Assembly: GCA_001950395.1 (NCBI GenBank)
Contig: BDLO01000001.1
Span: 372,001 to 436,000 of the forward strand
Source of the DNA: Coriobacteriaceae bacterium EMTCatB1
GTDB taxonomy: Bacteria; Actinomycetota; Coriobacteriia; Anaerosomatales; Anaerosomataceae
DNA: 64,000 nucleotides
Reading direction: 5' to 3'
Below are positions 24,310 through 34,389 of this stretch, piece after piece (position 1 is the first letter of the stretch; every line of letters starts with the position of its first letter). Below the pieces are notes generated by a model. It ran no database searches. It was not told the DNA's origin and worked only from the letters and a program-made list of their open reading frames with translations. The translations under genes and the position numbers were made by a program.

Positions 24310-26298
24310 ATGTCGGAGTCGACGCACATCGAAGCGCTGTCGCAGGAAGATCGCGTCGTCCAGCCACCCGCGTGGGTCGCTGAGAGGGCGTACATCAACA
24401 GCATGGAGCAGTACGAGGAGATGTACCGCCGTTCGGTGGAGGATCCGGAGGGGTTCTGGGCCGAGATGGCGGAGGAGATGCTCCACTGGCACAAGAAGTG
24501 GGACACCGTCCTGGACTACGAGTTCGACACGCCGCGGATCGAGTGGTTCAAGGGCGGTAAGCTCAACGTGACCTACAACTGCATCGATCGCCACCTCAAC
24601 AGCTGGCGCCGGAACAAGGCGGCCATCATCTGGGAGTCAGACGAGGGCCGCACGAAGATGTACACCTACCAGTCGCTGTACTACAAGGTGTGCCGCTTCG
24701 CGAACGTGCTCAAGAAGCACGGCATCAAGAAGGGCGACCGTGTGGCGATCTACCTCCCGATGATTCCCGAGCTGCCGATCGCCATGCTTGCGTGCGCACG
24801 CATCGGCGCGATCCACTCGGTGGTCTTCGGCGGCTTCTCATCCGCTGCGCTGCGCGACCGCATCCAGGACTGCGGCGCGAAGATGCTGATCACGGCAGAC
24901 GAGGGCATCCGCGGCGGCCGTCTCACGCCGCTCAAGGCGGAAGCGGACGTGGCGCTGCTCGAGTGCCCGTCGGTGGAGTCGGTCATCGTCGTGTCGCGCG
25001 CTCGGACGCGCGTCGACATGGAGCCGGGCCGGGACTTCTGGTACCACGAGGAGGTCCGTGCCGCCGACGTCAAGCGTCACTGCGACATCGAGTGGATGGA
25101 CGCCGAGGATCCGCTGTTCATCCTCTACACGTCCGGCTCGACCGGGAAGCCGAAGGGCGTCCTCCACACGACGGCTGGCTACCTGCTGTACGCTGCAACG
25201 ACGTTCAAGTACGTCTTCGATTACCACGACGAGGACGTGTTCTGGTGCACCGCCGACATCGGTTGGGTGACGGGTCATTCGTACATCGTGTACGGTCCGC
25301 TCGCCGTGGGTGCGACCACGGTGATGTTCGAAGGCGTGCCGACCTACCCGGATCCAGGTCGCTTCTGGGAGATCATAGAGAAGCACGGCGTCAACCAGTT
25401 CTACACGGCGCCGACCGCCATCCGTGCTCTCATGAAAGCAGGCGAGGAGTGGCCGGCGAAGTACGACCTGGGCACGCTGCGCGTTCTGGGCACGGTGGGC
25501 GAGCCGATCAACCCCGAGGCCTGGATGTGGTACTACAAGAACATCGGCCGGGAGCGGGTGCCAATCGTCGACACCTATTGGCAGACAGAGACCGGCGGCC
25601 ACATCATCACGAACCTGCCGGGCGCCACTCCGATGAAGCCCGGTTCAGCGACGCGGCCGTTCTTCGGCATCGTTCCCGAGGTCGTGAACGAGGACGGCAC
25701 GCCCACGCCCGTGGGCAGCGGCGGCCGTCTGTGCATCGCCAAGCCGTGGCCAGGCATGCTTCGCGGCACGTGGGGCGACCCGGAGAACAAGCGCGTGAAG
25801 GAAGTCTACTTCACGGCGTTCCCCGGCAAGTACTTCACCGGTGACGGGGCACGCGTGGACGAGGACGGCTACTACTGGCTGCTCGGTCGCGTGGACGACG
25901 TCATCAACGTCTCTGGCCATCGCATGGGCACCGCAGAGATCGAGAGCGCGCTGGTGAGCCACCCTGCGGTCGCGGAAGCCGCGGTCGTCGGATATCCGCA
26001 CGAAGTCAAGGGCGAGGGCATCTACGCCTACGTGATCCTGAGGCAAGGCAACGAGCCCAGCGAGACGCTGGCCAAGATCCTCACCGGTCACGTGCGGGAA
26101 GAGATCGGCCCGATCGCCAAGCCGGACTTCATCCACTTCGTGCCCGAGCTCCCCAAGACCCGGTCGGGGAAGATCATGCGCCGCATCCTACGGAAGATCG
26201 CAGCCGGGGAGCGCGACATGGAGGCGTTCGGCGACATCAGCACGCTTGCGGATCCGAGCATCGTCCAGAAGATCCTGGACACCGCTCCGAACGCGTGA
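24310..26298 (+). CDS. acsA: Acetyl-CoA synthetase (AMP-forming)
   Basis: 662 residues, standard for Acs. The ATP-binding P-loop [11 protein letters not shown] (residues ~272-282), the A4/A5 block [10 protein letters not shown] (~420-429) and the C-terminal [14 protein letters not shown] (~614-627) are present; the last contains the Lys that is acetylated in Acs regulation. It activates acetate (or propionate) to acyl-CoA via an acyl-AMP. ATG 24310 is preceded by aagggagg (24296-24303). The gene is monocistronic, bounded by a 445-bp leader region and a terminator hairpin at 26327. Confidence 0.95.
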   Translation: MSESTHIEALSQEDRVVQPPAWVAERAYINSMEQYEEMYRRSVEDPEGFWAEMAEEMLHWHKKWDTVLDYEFDTPRIEWFKGGKLNVTYNCIDRHLNSWRRNKAAIIWESDEGRTKMYTYQSLYYKVCRFANVLKKHGIKKGDRVAIYLPMIPELPIAMLACARIGAIHSVVFGGFSSAALRDRIQDCGAKMLITADEGIRGGRLTPLKAEADVALLECPSVESVIVVSRARTRVDMEPGRDFWYHEEVRAADVKRHCDIEWMDAEDPLFILYTSGSTGKPKGVLHTTAGYLLYAATTFKYVFDYHDEDVFWCTADIGWVTGHSYIVYGPLAVGATTVMFEGVPTYPDPGRFWEIIEKHGVNQFYTAPTAIRALMKAGEEWPAKYDLGTLRVLGTVGEPINPEAWMWYYKNIGRERVPIVDTYWQTETGGHIITNLPGATPMKPGSATRPFFGIVPEVVNEDGTPTPVGSGGRLCIAKPWPGMLRGTWGDPENKRVKEVYFTAFPGKYFTGDGARVDEDGYYWLLGRVDDVINVSGHRMGTAEIESALVSHPAVAEAAVVGYPHEVKGEGIYAYVILRQGNEPSETLAKILTGHVREEIGPIAKPDFIHFVPELPKTRSGKIMRRILRKIAAGERDMEAFGDISTLADPSIVQKILDTAPNA

Positions 26299-26326
26299 CC
26301 TGAGCGGCAGCGCACGCAATACTTCA

Positions 26327-26355
26327 GCGGGCCTCGGCGTGATGCCGGGGCCCGC
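26327..26355 (+). terminator. Hairpin terminator after acsA
   Basis: GCGGGCC-T-CGGC (from 26327) pairs with GCCG-G-GGCCCGC (to 26355) around a GTGAT loop. There is no T-run. It separates acsA from the heme operon. Confidence 0.7.
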
Positions 26356-26411
26356 GACGCTATCTGCGTGGTAGACTTGTGCGCGGCTTTCTCCCGTACG
26401 AAAGGACCCCG

Positions 26412-27491
26412 ATGCCGTTCAACGACTTGTTCTTGCGCGCCTGCAGGCGCGAGGCCACGGAGCGGACGCCGATCTGGATGATGCGGCAAGCCGGTCGCTA
26501 CATGCCGGAGTACCGTGCTATTCGGGAGAAGCACGGCTTCCTCGAGATGTGCCGCACTCCGGAGCTCGCCGTGGAAGTGACGTTGCAGCCGGTCGACATC
26601 ATCGGCGTCGACGCGGCGATCCTTTTCTCCGACATCCTGGTGCCGTTCCCTGGAATGGGGCTTGAGCTCGAGTTCGCGAAAGGGGAGGGTCCGGTCATCC
26701 ACAACCCGGTGCGTTCTGCTGCGGACGTAGCGCGCCTGCACGTCGCGGATCCCATCGACGACACGGGCTTCGTGATGGAGGCGATCCGCATCCTGCGCCG
26801 CGAGCTCGCTGAGAAGGTGCCGCTCATCGGTTTCGGCGGTGCGCCCTTCACGCTTGCGAGCTACATGATCGAGGGTCACGGCACGCGCGATTACGAGATC
26901 ACCAAGGCGCTCATGTGGAGCGATCCGGCCGCGTGGGACGAGTTGATGACGAAGATCTCGGACACGGTCATCGCGTACCTCTCGGCGCAGATGGACGCCG
27001 GAGCGCAGGCGGTGCAGGTCTTCGACAGCTGGGTGGGGTACGTTGCGCCGCGCGACTACGAGCGTTACGTGCTCCCGCACACCGCTCGCGTCGTGCAAGC
27101 GCTCATCGAGCACGGCAAGAGGGTCGATCCGGACGGCGTGCCGGTCATCTACTTCCCGAACGGTGCGACCTCGATGCTCGACCTTGCGCTCCAGACGGGG
27201 TGTGACGTGGTCGGCATCGACTGGCGTCTGGACATGCGCAAGGCAGTCGAGATGATCGACGAGCGGTTCGGGATCCAGGGCAACATCGACCCAGTGGCGC
27301 TGTTCGCTCCGGACGAGGAGCTGGAGCGCATGGTCGTGGAGATCCTCGAAGCGGTCGGGACGAGGCCGGGGCACATCTTCAACCTGGGGCACGGCATCCA
27401 CAAGACGACCGATCCCGAGAAGGCGAAGACGCTCGTGCGGCTGGTGCACGAGCACTCGGACCGCATACGCGGCGGGAAGCATGCTGGCTGA
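26412..27491 (+). CDS. hemE: Uroporphyrinogen decarboxylase
   Basis: 359 residues. The N-terminal signature TPIWMMRQAGRYMPEYR (residues ~19-35) and the block IIGVDAAILFSDILVPF (~64-80) are diagnostic; the FDSW motif (~203) is also present. The enzyme decarboxylates four acetate side chains to give coproporphyrinogen III in the cytosol. ATG 26412 follows aaagga (26401-26406). It starts a heme cluster, overlapping the ferrochelatase gene by 11 bp. Confidence 0.96.
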   Translation: MPFNDLFLRACRREATERTPIWMMRQAGRYMPEYRAIREKHGFLEMCRTPELAVEVTLQPVDIIGVDAAILFSDILVPFPGMGLELEFAKGEGPVIHNPVRSAADVARLHVADPIDDTGFVMEAIRILRRELAEKVPLIGFGGAPFTLASYMIEGHGTRDYEITKALMWSDPAAWDELMTKISDTVIAYLSAQMDAGAQAVQVFDSWVGYVAPRDYERYVLPHTARVVQALIEHGKRVDPDGVPVIYFPNGATSMLDLALQTGCDVVGIDWRLDMRKAVEMIDERFGIQGNIDPVALFAPDEELERMVVEILEAVGTRPGHIFNLGHGIHKTTDPEKAKTLVRLVHEHSDRIRGGKHAG

Positions 27492-28449
27492 CGGCGTCCT
27501 GCTCAGCGGTTTCGGCGGCCCGGACTGCCCCGACGCCGTCGGGCCGTTCATGCGCAACCTCACCGGGCGCGACCCCGACCCGGCCGTGCTCGCGCGGGTG
27601 AAGGCTCGCTACGAGCGAATCGGCGGGTGCTCACCGCTCGCGCTCACTGCGCGTGAGCTCGCGGCGCAGGTGCGGTCTGCTCTCGCTGCTACGGGACGCG
27701 AGATGCCGGTCGAGGTCGGCATGCGGTACTGGCACCCGACGATCGGCGACGCGGTCGCTGCGCTGGCCGACGGCGGCGCCCGGTGCATCGCGCACGTCTC
27801 GCTGTCGCCGCTCGAAGCCGCTGTGACGCACGCGCGGTATCGAGAGGCGATCGACGAGGCGATCAGCGCGCGAGCCGGCCTGTCGACGTGCGAGGCCCCG
27901 CAGCTCGCCTCGCTCGACGCGTACCGCCGCCTGCACGCCGACGCGCTCAAGGAGGCGCTCGAAAGCGTCGGGAGCGCGCGGGCGCTCGTCGCGTTCACGG
28001 CGCACAGTCTGCCGGTGGCCGACGATGGCGCCGAAGCGTATGCAGGCGAGCTCGTGAATCTCAGCAGAGCGGTGGCGCGGGAAGTCGGATTGTCGAGCGG
28101 GCACGCCATCGAGGTGGCGCAGTCGAGCACGGTGGGCGACCTGGAGAGCGAGGTCTCCTGGGTCGTGTGCTATCAGTCGAAGGGCGCCCGAGGCGGGCAA
28201 TGGCTCGCTCCAGACCTGGAGGATGTGATCGCCCAGGCGGTGGGTCTTGGCTTCGAAGCGGTCGTGGCGGCGCCCGTCGGCTTCGCGCTCGACCACATGG
28301 AGACGCTGTACGACCTGGACGTGGAGGCCCGAGCGACAGCAGAGGAAGAGGGCCTGTCGTTCGTGCGGTCGCGTGTCCCGAACGCGCATCCGGCCCTCGC
28401 GAACGCGATCGCGGAGGTCGTTCTCGGCGTGGGGTGCGACCAGGGATAG
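27481..28449 (+). CDS. hemH: Ferrochelatase (probably coproporphyrin ferrochelatase)
   Basis: 322 residues. The catalytic His is in FTAHSLPV (residues ~174-181), followed by VCYQSKGARGGQWLAPD (~224-240) and DHMETLYDLDVEA (~276-288), whose Glu/Asp residues line the metal path. It inserts iron into porphyrin. With hemE just upstream and two HemY-type oxidases downstream, and no hemF/hemN in the cluster, the coproporphyrin-dependent route of Actinomycetota and Firmicutes is likely (CpfC rather than HemH). ATG 27481 lies inside the end of hemE. Confidence 0.92.
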   Translation: MLADGVLLSGFGGPDCPDAVGPFMRNLTGRDPDPAVLARVKARYERIGGCSPLALTARELAAQVRSALAATGREMPVEVGMRYWHPTIGDAVAALADGGARCIAHVSLSPLEAAVTHARYREAIDEAISARAGLSTCEAPQLASLDAYRRLHADALKEALESVGSARALVAFTAHSLPVADDGAEAYAGELVNLSRAVAREVGLSSGHAIEVAQSSTVGDLESEVSWVVCYQSKGARGGQWLAPDLEDVIAQAVGLGFEAVVAAPVGFALDHMETLYDLDVEARATAEEEGLSFVRSRVPNAHPALANAIAEVVLGVGCDQG

Positions 28450-28524
28450 GGGCCTGTAGGCAGCATGCCGACGCTCCGGCAGGCGGTCGCGTGCGTGGAC
28501 AGAGAACGAGGTGCGCAAGGCGGC

Positions 28525-30021
28525 ATGAAGCGGGTCACTGTCATCGGAGGCGGCATCGCGGGACTCGGCGCAGCGTACGAGATAGCCAAAGCTTCGCGCT
28601 CAGGAAGCGACGTCGAGTTCGTGCTCGTCGAGAAGGATCCCCGGCTCGGCGGGAAGATCTTCACCGATCGGGCCCCTGATCGCGGCGGCGGCTTGTACGT
28701 CGCGGACGGCGGCTCGGACTCGTTCCTCACCGAGAAGCCGGCCGTGCACCGAGCGGCTGCCGAGCTTGGCATCGCTGACCAGCTGTGCGGGACGCTCGAC
28801 GAGAACAAGCGGACGTTCATCGTGAAGGACGGCCGGCTGGTGGAGCTGCCGGACGGCATCATGATGTTCGCTCCCACCAAGATCGTCCCGCTCGCGACGA
28901 CGCGGCTGTACTCCTGGCCAGGCAAGATCCGGATGGCGCTCGACCTGGTGATACCGCGCAAGGAGCGGTGGGCGCCAGGGGAGACCGCACGAGACCACGA
29001 CGAGACGCTCGAGAGCTTCGTCGTACGACGCATGGGACGCGAGTGCCTCGATCGGCTCGCCGAACCGCTCGTCGGAGGCGTGAACGGGTCCGACCCGGCC
29101 ACGATGTCGCTGGCAGCGACGTATCCGAACCTGCTTGAGATGGAGCAGAAGCACGGCTCTCTCATCCGTGGCTTCCTGGCTCAGCGGAAGCGCATCGAGG
29201 CCATGCGAGCCAAGGCGCCTGCGGGGGCGCCGCGCCGAACGTTCTTCTCGTCGTTTCACGGAGGGCTGCAGACCATCACGGACGCGCTCGCGGACGCTGC
29301 GGGCAGGGAGCGCATCAGGACGGGATCGGCGGCGGTGCGGGTGAAGCGGACGGGTGGCGGCTGGCGGACGGAGCTCGAAGACGGCACCGCGATCGATGCC
29401 GACGCCGTGATCGTCGCCACCGAAGCGTGGGCGGCGGCGCAGCTCGCCGAGGGGATCGACGCGAGGATCGCGGAGCTCGTCGGCAGCATCCCCTGCTCGT
29501 CAGCAGCGACGGTCGTGCTCGCGTACGACGAGCGCGACTGCCCGTTCGATAAGCGCTGGCACGGCATCCTCGCTCCCGCCATCGAGCGCAGGCACGTGAC
29601 CGGCATCTCGCTCATGTCCTCGAAGTGGCCAGACCGTGCGCCCGAAGGGACGGTGCTGCTGCGCGGCTTCCTGGGCGGACCGCGTGACGAAGGCGTGCTG
29701 GAAGCGACTGATCAGGATCTGATCGCGTTGGCGCACGAGGAGCTTGCGGACCTCTTGGGCGTTCGACGTTCGGCGACGCCGCGGTACGCGCGGCTCTTCC
29801 GGTGGCCTGGCGGGATGCCCGAGTACACGCTGGGGCACCTCGACCGCGTGGATGCCATCGAGCGCTTGGAGTCAGAGCTGCGCGGCGTCGCGTTCGCTGG
29901 CAACGCGTACCGTGGGGTCGGTGTCCCGAACGCGCTGGAGAGCGGTCAGAGAGCTGCCCGCAAGGTGCTTGGGGACCTCGGCGTGATGGGCGCGGACGCG
30001 CAGCGAGAGGAGAGCAGATGA
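28525..30021 (+). CDS. hemY: HemY-type (copro)porphyrinogen III oxidase, copy 1
   Basis: 498 residues of the FAD-dependent protoporphyrinogen/coproporphyrinogen oxidase family. The Rossmann FAD motif VIGGGIAGLGAAYEI is at residues ~6-20, and the C-terminal FAD block FAGNAYRGVGVPN at ~463-475. ATG 28525 (ribosome-like caaggcgg) gives the expected N-terminus; an upstream in-frame start is 60 bp earlier without a site. Its stop overlaps the start of a close tandem paralogue. In the coproporphyrin branch HemY (CgoX) oxidises coproporphyrinogen to coproporphyrin for the adjacent ferrochelatase. Confidence 0.9.
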   Translation: MKRVTVIGGGIAGLGAAYEIAKASRSGSDVEFVLVEKDPRLGGKIFTDRAPDRGGGLYVADGGSDSFLTEKPAVHRAAAELGIADQLCGTLDENKRTFIVKDGRLVELPDGIMMFAPTKIVPLATTRLYSWPGKIRMALDLVIPRKERWAPGETARDHDETLESFVVRRMGRECLDRLAEPLVGGVNGSDPATMSLAATYPNLLEMEQKHGSLIRGFLAQRKRIEAMRAKAPAGAPRRTFFSSFHGGLQTITDALADAAGRERIRTGSAAVRVKRTGGGWRTELEDGTAIDADAVIVATEAWAAAQLAEGIDARIAELVGSIPCSSAATVVLAYDERDCPFDKRWHGILAPAIERRHVTGISLMSSKWPDRAPEGTVLLRGFLGGPRDEGVLEATDQDLIALAHEELADLLGVRRSATPRYARLFRWPGGMPEYTLGHLDRVDAIERLESELRGVAFAGNAYRGVGVPNALESGQRAARKVLGDLGVMGADAQREESR

Positions 30022-31523
30022 AGCGGGTCGTGGTGATCGGCGGCGGTGTTGCAGGACTCGGCGCCGCGTTCCGCATCGCTCGGGCGCGGGCGGCTGGCCA
30101 CGACGTCGAGGTCGTCGTCGTCGAGAAGAGCGATCGCATCGGAGGGAAGATCGCCACCGACTTCGTGCCAGACCCTGCGGGCGGCGAGTACGTCGTCGAT
30201 GGCGGATCGGACGCGTTCGTCTCGACGAAGCCGGCGGTGCGGCGCGTCGCACGGACGCTCGGCATCGAGGACGACATCGTTCCCGCGCTCGACGAGAACA
30301 AGCGGACCCTGATCGTGAAGGGCGAGCGGCTCATCGAGTTGCCGGACGGCATCATGATGTTCGCGCCGACCAAGCTGCTCCCGCTCGCGACGACGCCGCT
30401 CTACTCGTGGCCGGGCAAGATCCGGATGGCGCTCGACCTGCTGATCCCGCGCAAGGAGCGGTGGGCGCCAGGGGAGACCGCGAAAGACCACGACGAGACC
30501 CTGGAGAGCTTCGTCGTGCGCCGCATGGGGCGCGAAGCGCTCGACCGGGTCGCAGAGCCGCTGGTGGGGGGCGTCCACGCCTCCGATCCGAAGGTGATGT
30601 CGCTTGCCGCGACATTCCCGGAGTTTCTCGAGATGGAGCAGAAGCACGGCTCGCTGATCCTCGGCTTCCTGGAGCAGCGGAAGTCTCGCGAGGCGATGAA
30701 GGCTCGTCAGCCGGCGCGTCCCGGCGCGAAGCCGTGGTCGTTCTTCAACACCTTCGTGCGTGGTATGCAGACGCTTCCAGACGCGATGGCGGCCGCCATC
30801 GGCGCGGATCGGATCCTGCTCAGCAGGGCAGCCGCTGCGGTAGAGCGGTCGGGAGCGGGCTGGCGCGTGGCGCTTGAAGGTGGCGAGTTGCTGGCGGCTG
30901 ACGCGGTCGTGGTGGCTGTTGAGGCGTGGGCTGCAACGAGGCTCGTAGAAGGCGTCGACGAGCGGATCGCCGAGCTCCTGTCCGAGATCCCCTGCTCTTC
31001 GTCGGTCACCGTCCCGCTTGCCTTCGACGAGTCCGTGTGCCCCTTCGACAAGCGGTGGCACGGGATCCTGGTGCCGCTCGTCGAGCAGCGGCCGTTGCTT
31101 GCGGTGACGCTCTCGTCCTCGAAGTGGCCGGACCGAACGCCGGCAGGCCGCGTGCTCATGCGCGGGTTCATCGGCGGGCCGCAAAACCAGCACCTGACGG
31201 AGGCGAGCGACGAGGACCTGATCGAGACGACGCGTTCTGAGATCGTTCGCATGCTGGGAATGCCTGAGGACGCCAAGCCGGTCTTCGCTCGCGTCTACCG
31301 ATGGGCGGGCGGGATGCCGCAGTACACGTTGGGGCACCTCGACCGCGTCGAAGAGATCGAGGGGCGGTGCGCGGAGATTCCGGGCTTCGGCATGGCCGGG
31401 AGCGCGTTTCGCGGCGTCGGCATCCCGAACTGCATCGAAAGCGGCGAGCGGGCAGCAGACAAGGTGCTCCGCGAGCTAGGGATCGAGCACGCCGAGGACC
31501 GTTCGGTCGGCTCTCGCCGCTAG
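30018..31523 (+). CDS. hemY: HemY-type (copro)porphyrinogen III oxidase, copy 2
   Basis: 501 residues, closely similar to the preceding gene over its whole length; for example both share LPDGIMMFAPTK and IPRKERWAPGETA. The FAD motif VIGGGVAGLGAAFRI is intact at ~6-20 and FGMAGSAFRGVGIPN near the end. ATG 30018 is in an ATGA overlap with copy 1. Both copies keep the cofactor motifs, so neither looks dead. They may act as a pair, or one may have diverged in substrate. The 3' end overlaps the convergent phosphatase gene by 4 bp. Confidence 0.88.
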   Translation: MKRVVVIGGGVAGLGAAFRIARARAAGHDVEVVVVEKSDRIGGKIATDFVPDPAGGEYVVDGGSDAFVSTKPAVRRVARTLGIEDDIVPALDENKRTLIVKGERLIELPDGIMMFAPTKLLPLATTPLYSWPGKIRMALDLLIPRKERWAPGETAKDHDETLESFVVRRMGREALDRVAEPLVGGVHASDPKVMSLAATFPEFLEMEQKHGSLILGFLEQRKSREAMKARQPARPGAKPWSFFNTFVRGMQTLPDAMAAAIGADRILLSRAAAAVERSGAGWRVALEGGELLAADAVVVAVEAWAATRLVEGVDERIAELLSEIPCSSSVTVPLAFDESVCPFDKRWHGILVPLVEQRPLLAVTLSSSKWPDRTPAGRVLMRGFIGGPQNQHLTEASDEDLIETTRSEIVRMLGMPEDAKPVFARVYRWAGGMPQYTLGHLDRVEEIEGRCAEIPGFGMAGSAFRGVGIPNCIESGERAADKVLRELGIEHAEDRSVGSRR

Positions 31524-32326
31524 CGCTGTGCTTCGAGGACCGCTTGGAGCAGGTGGGCGTGCAGCGCCGGCCCTGCCGTGACGATCCCGGGCGCGAAGAC
31601 GTCCCAGTCCCTGCCGTCCGCGCCCGTCACGACAGCGCCGGCCTCGCGCAGTATGACGACCCCTGCCGCGAGGTCCCACGGCTTGAGCCCGAACTCCCAG
31701 AAGCCGTCGACCCGCCCGGCCGCGACGTGGCAGCAGTCGACCGCCGCGGAGCCGTCTCGTCGGATGTCGTGAGCGACGCGTGCGATGCGCTCGATCGCGC
31801 GCATCTGGATCTCGAACGGACGCCCGCGATCGTAGGGGATGCCCGTGACGAGAAGCGCGTCCTCGATGCGCTCGACGCCGCTCACCGTGAGCGGAGCGCC
31901 ATCAAGACGGGCTCCCCGACCGGTCTGTGCGACGGCGAGCTCGTCGAGAGCCGCGTTGTAGACCGCGCCCGCCACCGGCTGGTCGCCGCTCACGAACGCT
32001 ACGCTCGTCGAGTAGCACGGGTAGCCGTGCACGAAGGAAGTCGTGCCGTCCAGCGGATCGATGACCCATACGTCGTCGGCTCCAAGCTCGCCTCGGGCGA
32101 CGCCCGCGAGCTCGTACACCTCGGGTTCCTCGACGACGAACAGAGCGCCTTGCATCCGTTCCGCGATCGCGCGGCATGCCGCGACGCCGGCAGCGACGTC
32201 CGCATCCGTCACGAAGTCGACCCGAGAGGACTTGGTCCTCGCGGAGCCGAACTCCGAGCGCATCGATCGCAGCACCGTGCCTCCGGCTCGAGCGGCAGCA
32301 GCAGCGACGTCGAGCAGCGCCTCCAT
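31520..32326 (-). CDS. Inositol-monophosphatase-family phosphatase
   Basis: 268 residues of the Li-sensitive phosphatase fold. The metal-binding motif DPLDGTTSFVHG (residues ~91-102), an upstream EEPE acidic cluster (~66-69) and the C-terminal WDLAAGVVILREAG (~219-232) are seen. These enzymes dephosphorylate inositol phosphates, histidinol phosphate, PAP or fructose bisphosphate; the exact substrate cannot be chosen. It is transcribed divergently from transketolase with a 78-bp gap. Confidence 0.9.
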   Translation of the reverse strand: MEALLDVAAAAARAGGTVLRSMRSEFGSARTKSSRVDFVTDADVAAGVAACRAIAERMQGALFVVEEPEVYELAGVARGELGADDVWVIDPLDGTTSFVHGYPCYSTSVAFVSGDQPVAGAVYNAALDELAVAQTGRGARLDGAPLTVSGVERIEDALLVTGIPYDRGRPFEIQMRAIERIARVAHDIRRDGSAAVDCCHVAAGRVDGFWEFGLKPWDLAAGVVILREAGAVVTGADGRDWDVFAPGIVTAGPALHAHLLQAVLEAQR

Positions 32327-32403
32327 CGCACCTCCTGCGTCCTGTATCGGGTATGCTCATGGTACCTGGTTGCCGTCCCGGTGTCGCTGCACGAGGAGGA
32401 TCG

Positions 32404-34320
32404 ATGGTTCCAAGAGGCTTCGTGGTCCCGACGCTCGACCCGCAGACCGTGTCCGAGCTTGAAGAACGGGCCCGGCAGGCCCGTGGCGCCATTCTCACGA
32501 TGACGACGATAGCGGGCAGCGGGCACCCGGGCGGCTCGATGTCGTCCATAGAGACGTACCTGGTGCTGTGGAGCTTCGCGAACGTGGACCCATCGCACCC
32601 GTCGGCAGAGGACCGCGACCGGATCGTCGTCAGCCACGGTCACACGTCGCCTGGCGTCTACGCAGCTCTCGGGCAAGCCGGCTTCTTCGATCTCGACGAC
32701 GCCATCGCGCACTTCAGGCAGGCAGGCAGCCCGTTCGAGGGCCACGTGGAGCGCGCGGTCCCGGGTGTGGAGTGGGGCACCGGCAACCTCGGGCAGGGGC
32801 TCTCAGCGGGCGTCGGCTTCGCCCTCGCATCTCGCATGACCGGCAGAGGGTGGCGCACCTTCGTGGCGATGAGCGATGGGGAGCAGCACAAGGGCCAGGT
32901 CGGGGAAGCGAGACGGCTCGCTGCCAAAGAGCGGCTGGCGGATCTGACGGTGGTCGTCGACTTGAACGGCATCCAGATCTCCGGACGGACGGTGGACGTG
33001 ATGCCGGTCGACGTCGCCAGGGACTTCGCGGCCGACGGCTGGGGGGTTCTCGAGGTCGACGGGCACGACGTCGCCGCGCTGTACGAGGCGATCGCAGCAG
33101 CGGTCGCGGACCCGGAGCGACCGGTGGCCGTGATCGCGCACACGGTGATCGGGAAGGGCGTGTCGTTCATGGAAGGCAAGGCCGAGTATCACGGCCGAGC
33201 GCTGACTCCAGAGGAGTACGAGCGGGCGATGGCCGAGCTCGGTCTGGAGCCGATGCTCGAGCGGCATGCCCCCGCGCGAAGCTCGAAACCGGCCACGGCC
33301 CACGCTGCGGTCGTTGCGGACCCGCCTCGCCTGTCAGTTCACCCGTCTCGTCCAGAGGGCGATCTTGCGAGCACCGATTGCCGATCCGCGTGGGGTCTGG
33401 CGCTGTCCGACCTCGCGCGCGACAATCCCGCAGTCCCGATCGCGGTTCTGGACTGCGACCTCGCATCGTCGGTGAAGACCGATGGCTTCGCGCGTCAGCG
33501 CCCTGAGAGTTTCGTGCAGTGCGGCGTCGGCGAGCACAACGCCGCGACGGTCGCCGGCGCCCTGTCGATCAGCGGCGTGTTGACCTTCTGGGCCGACTTC
33601 GGCGTCTTCGGCAGCAACGAGGTCTACAACCAGCAGCGTCTGAACGACATCAACCGCACGAACGTCCGGCTCGCTCTCACGCACTGCGGGCTGGACGTGG
33701 GCGAGGACGGCAAGACGCACCAGTGCATCGACTACGTGGGCGCGTTCCGCAACCTCTTCGGGTGGCGGGTCGTCGTGCCGGCGGACCCTCTGCAGACATA
33801 CAAGGCCGTCACGGCTCTGGCCGACAGCCCGGGCAACCTCGTGTTCGCGATGGGCAGGTCGAAGCTCCCGCTTCTTGCGCGCAGCGACGGGAGCCCCTTC
33901 TTCGGCGACGGCTACGAGTTCGCGTACGGCGCGGTGGATTGGGTGCGAGAAGGCGCTGACGGCATCGTGCTCGTCATGGGCACGCCCTCTGGGGCGGCAG
34001 TGGAGGCGGCCGACCGCCTCGAGAGGGAGGGGATGCGCGTCGCAGTCGGCGTGGTGTCGTCTCCGCTCGACCTGCCTGATGAGCTCGCGGCGCGGCTCGC
34101 GTCGGCTCCGTTCGTGCTGTGCGTCGAGGACCACCACTGGCGCACTGGGCTGTGGGCGAGCGTCGTGGAGCTCCTCGCACGGCACGGCCTTTCGGGGAGG
34201 GTCGCGCCGCACGGCGTGCGTGGTTACCAGGGCTCGGGTCGAGCGGCGGACCTCTATGCAATCGCGGGACTGGATGCCGGGGGTATCGAGCGGCGGGTGA
34301 GGGAGCTTCTCGGCGCATGA
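32404..34320 (+). CDS. tkt: Transketolase
   Basis: 638 residues covering both halves. The N-terminal thiamine-diphosphate domain has GSGHPGGSMSS (residues ~38-48) and the GTGNLGQGLSAGVGFA block (~123-138). The C-terminal half has the GVGEHNAATVAG (~375-386) region, whose Glu activates TPP. It is somewhat shorter than the classic ~660-680 aa enzymes and carries a linker near residues 285-325. Transfers two-carbon ketol units in the pentose phosphate pathway. ATG 32404 is well placed after gaggagga (32391-32398). Confidence 0.9.
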   Translation: MVPRGFVVPTLDPQTVSELEERARQARGAILTMTTIAGSGHPGGSMSSIETYLVLWSFANVDPSHPSAEDRDRIVVSHGHTSPGVYAALGQAGFFDLDDAIAHFRQAGSPFEGHVERAVPGVEWGTGNLGQGLSAGVGFALASRMTGRGWRTFVAMSDGEQHKGQVGEARRLAAKERLADLTVVVDLNGIQISGRTVDVMPVDVARDFAADGWGVLEVDGHDVAALYEAIAAAVADPERPVAVIAHTVIGKGVSFMEGKAEYHGRALTPEEYERAMAELGLEPMLERHAPARSSKPATAHAAVVADPPRLSVHPSRPEGDLASTDCRSAWGLALSDLARDNPAVPIAVLDCDLASSVKTDGFARQRPESFVQCGVGEHNAATVAGALSISGVLTFWADFGVFGSNEVYNQQRLNDINRTNVRLALTHCGLDVGEDGKTHQCIDYVGAFRNLFGWRVVVPADPLQTYKAVTALADSPGNLVFAMGRSKLPLLARSDGSPFFGDGYEFAYGAVDWVREGADGIVLVMGTPSGAAVEAADRLEREGMRVAVGVVSSPLDLPDELAARLASAPFVLCVEDHHWRTGLWASVVELLARHGLSGRVAPHGVRGYQGSGRAADLYAIAGLDAGGIERRVRELLGA

Positions 34321-34334
34321 GATAGCCACAGCAG

Positions 34335-34356
34335 CTTCACGGCAGGTTCACGCGGC
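34335..34356 (+). promoter_or_regulatory. 11-bp direct repeat, PHO-box-like, upstream of response regulator
   Basis: CTTCACGGCAG (34335-34345) and GTTCACGCGGC (34346-34356) are tandem 11-bp units with TTCACG starting 11 bp apart. This matches the spacing of OmpR/PhoP-family binding and the GTTCAC-type repeat units of actinobacterial PHO boxes. It lies 34 bp before the start of an OmpR-family regulator, so autoregulation is plausible but unproven. Confidence 0.5.
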
Positions 34357-34389
34357 GCGGCGATGCTTGGAGCTGTGGAAGGAGCAGCG

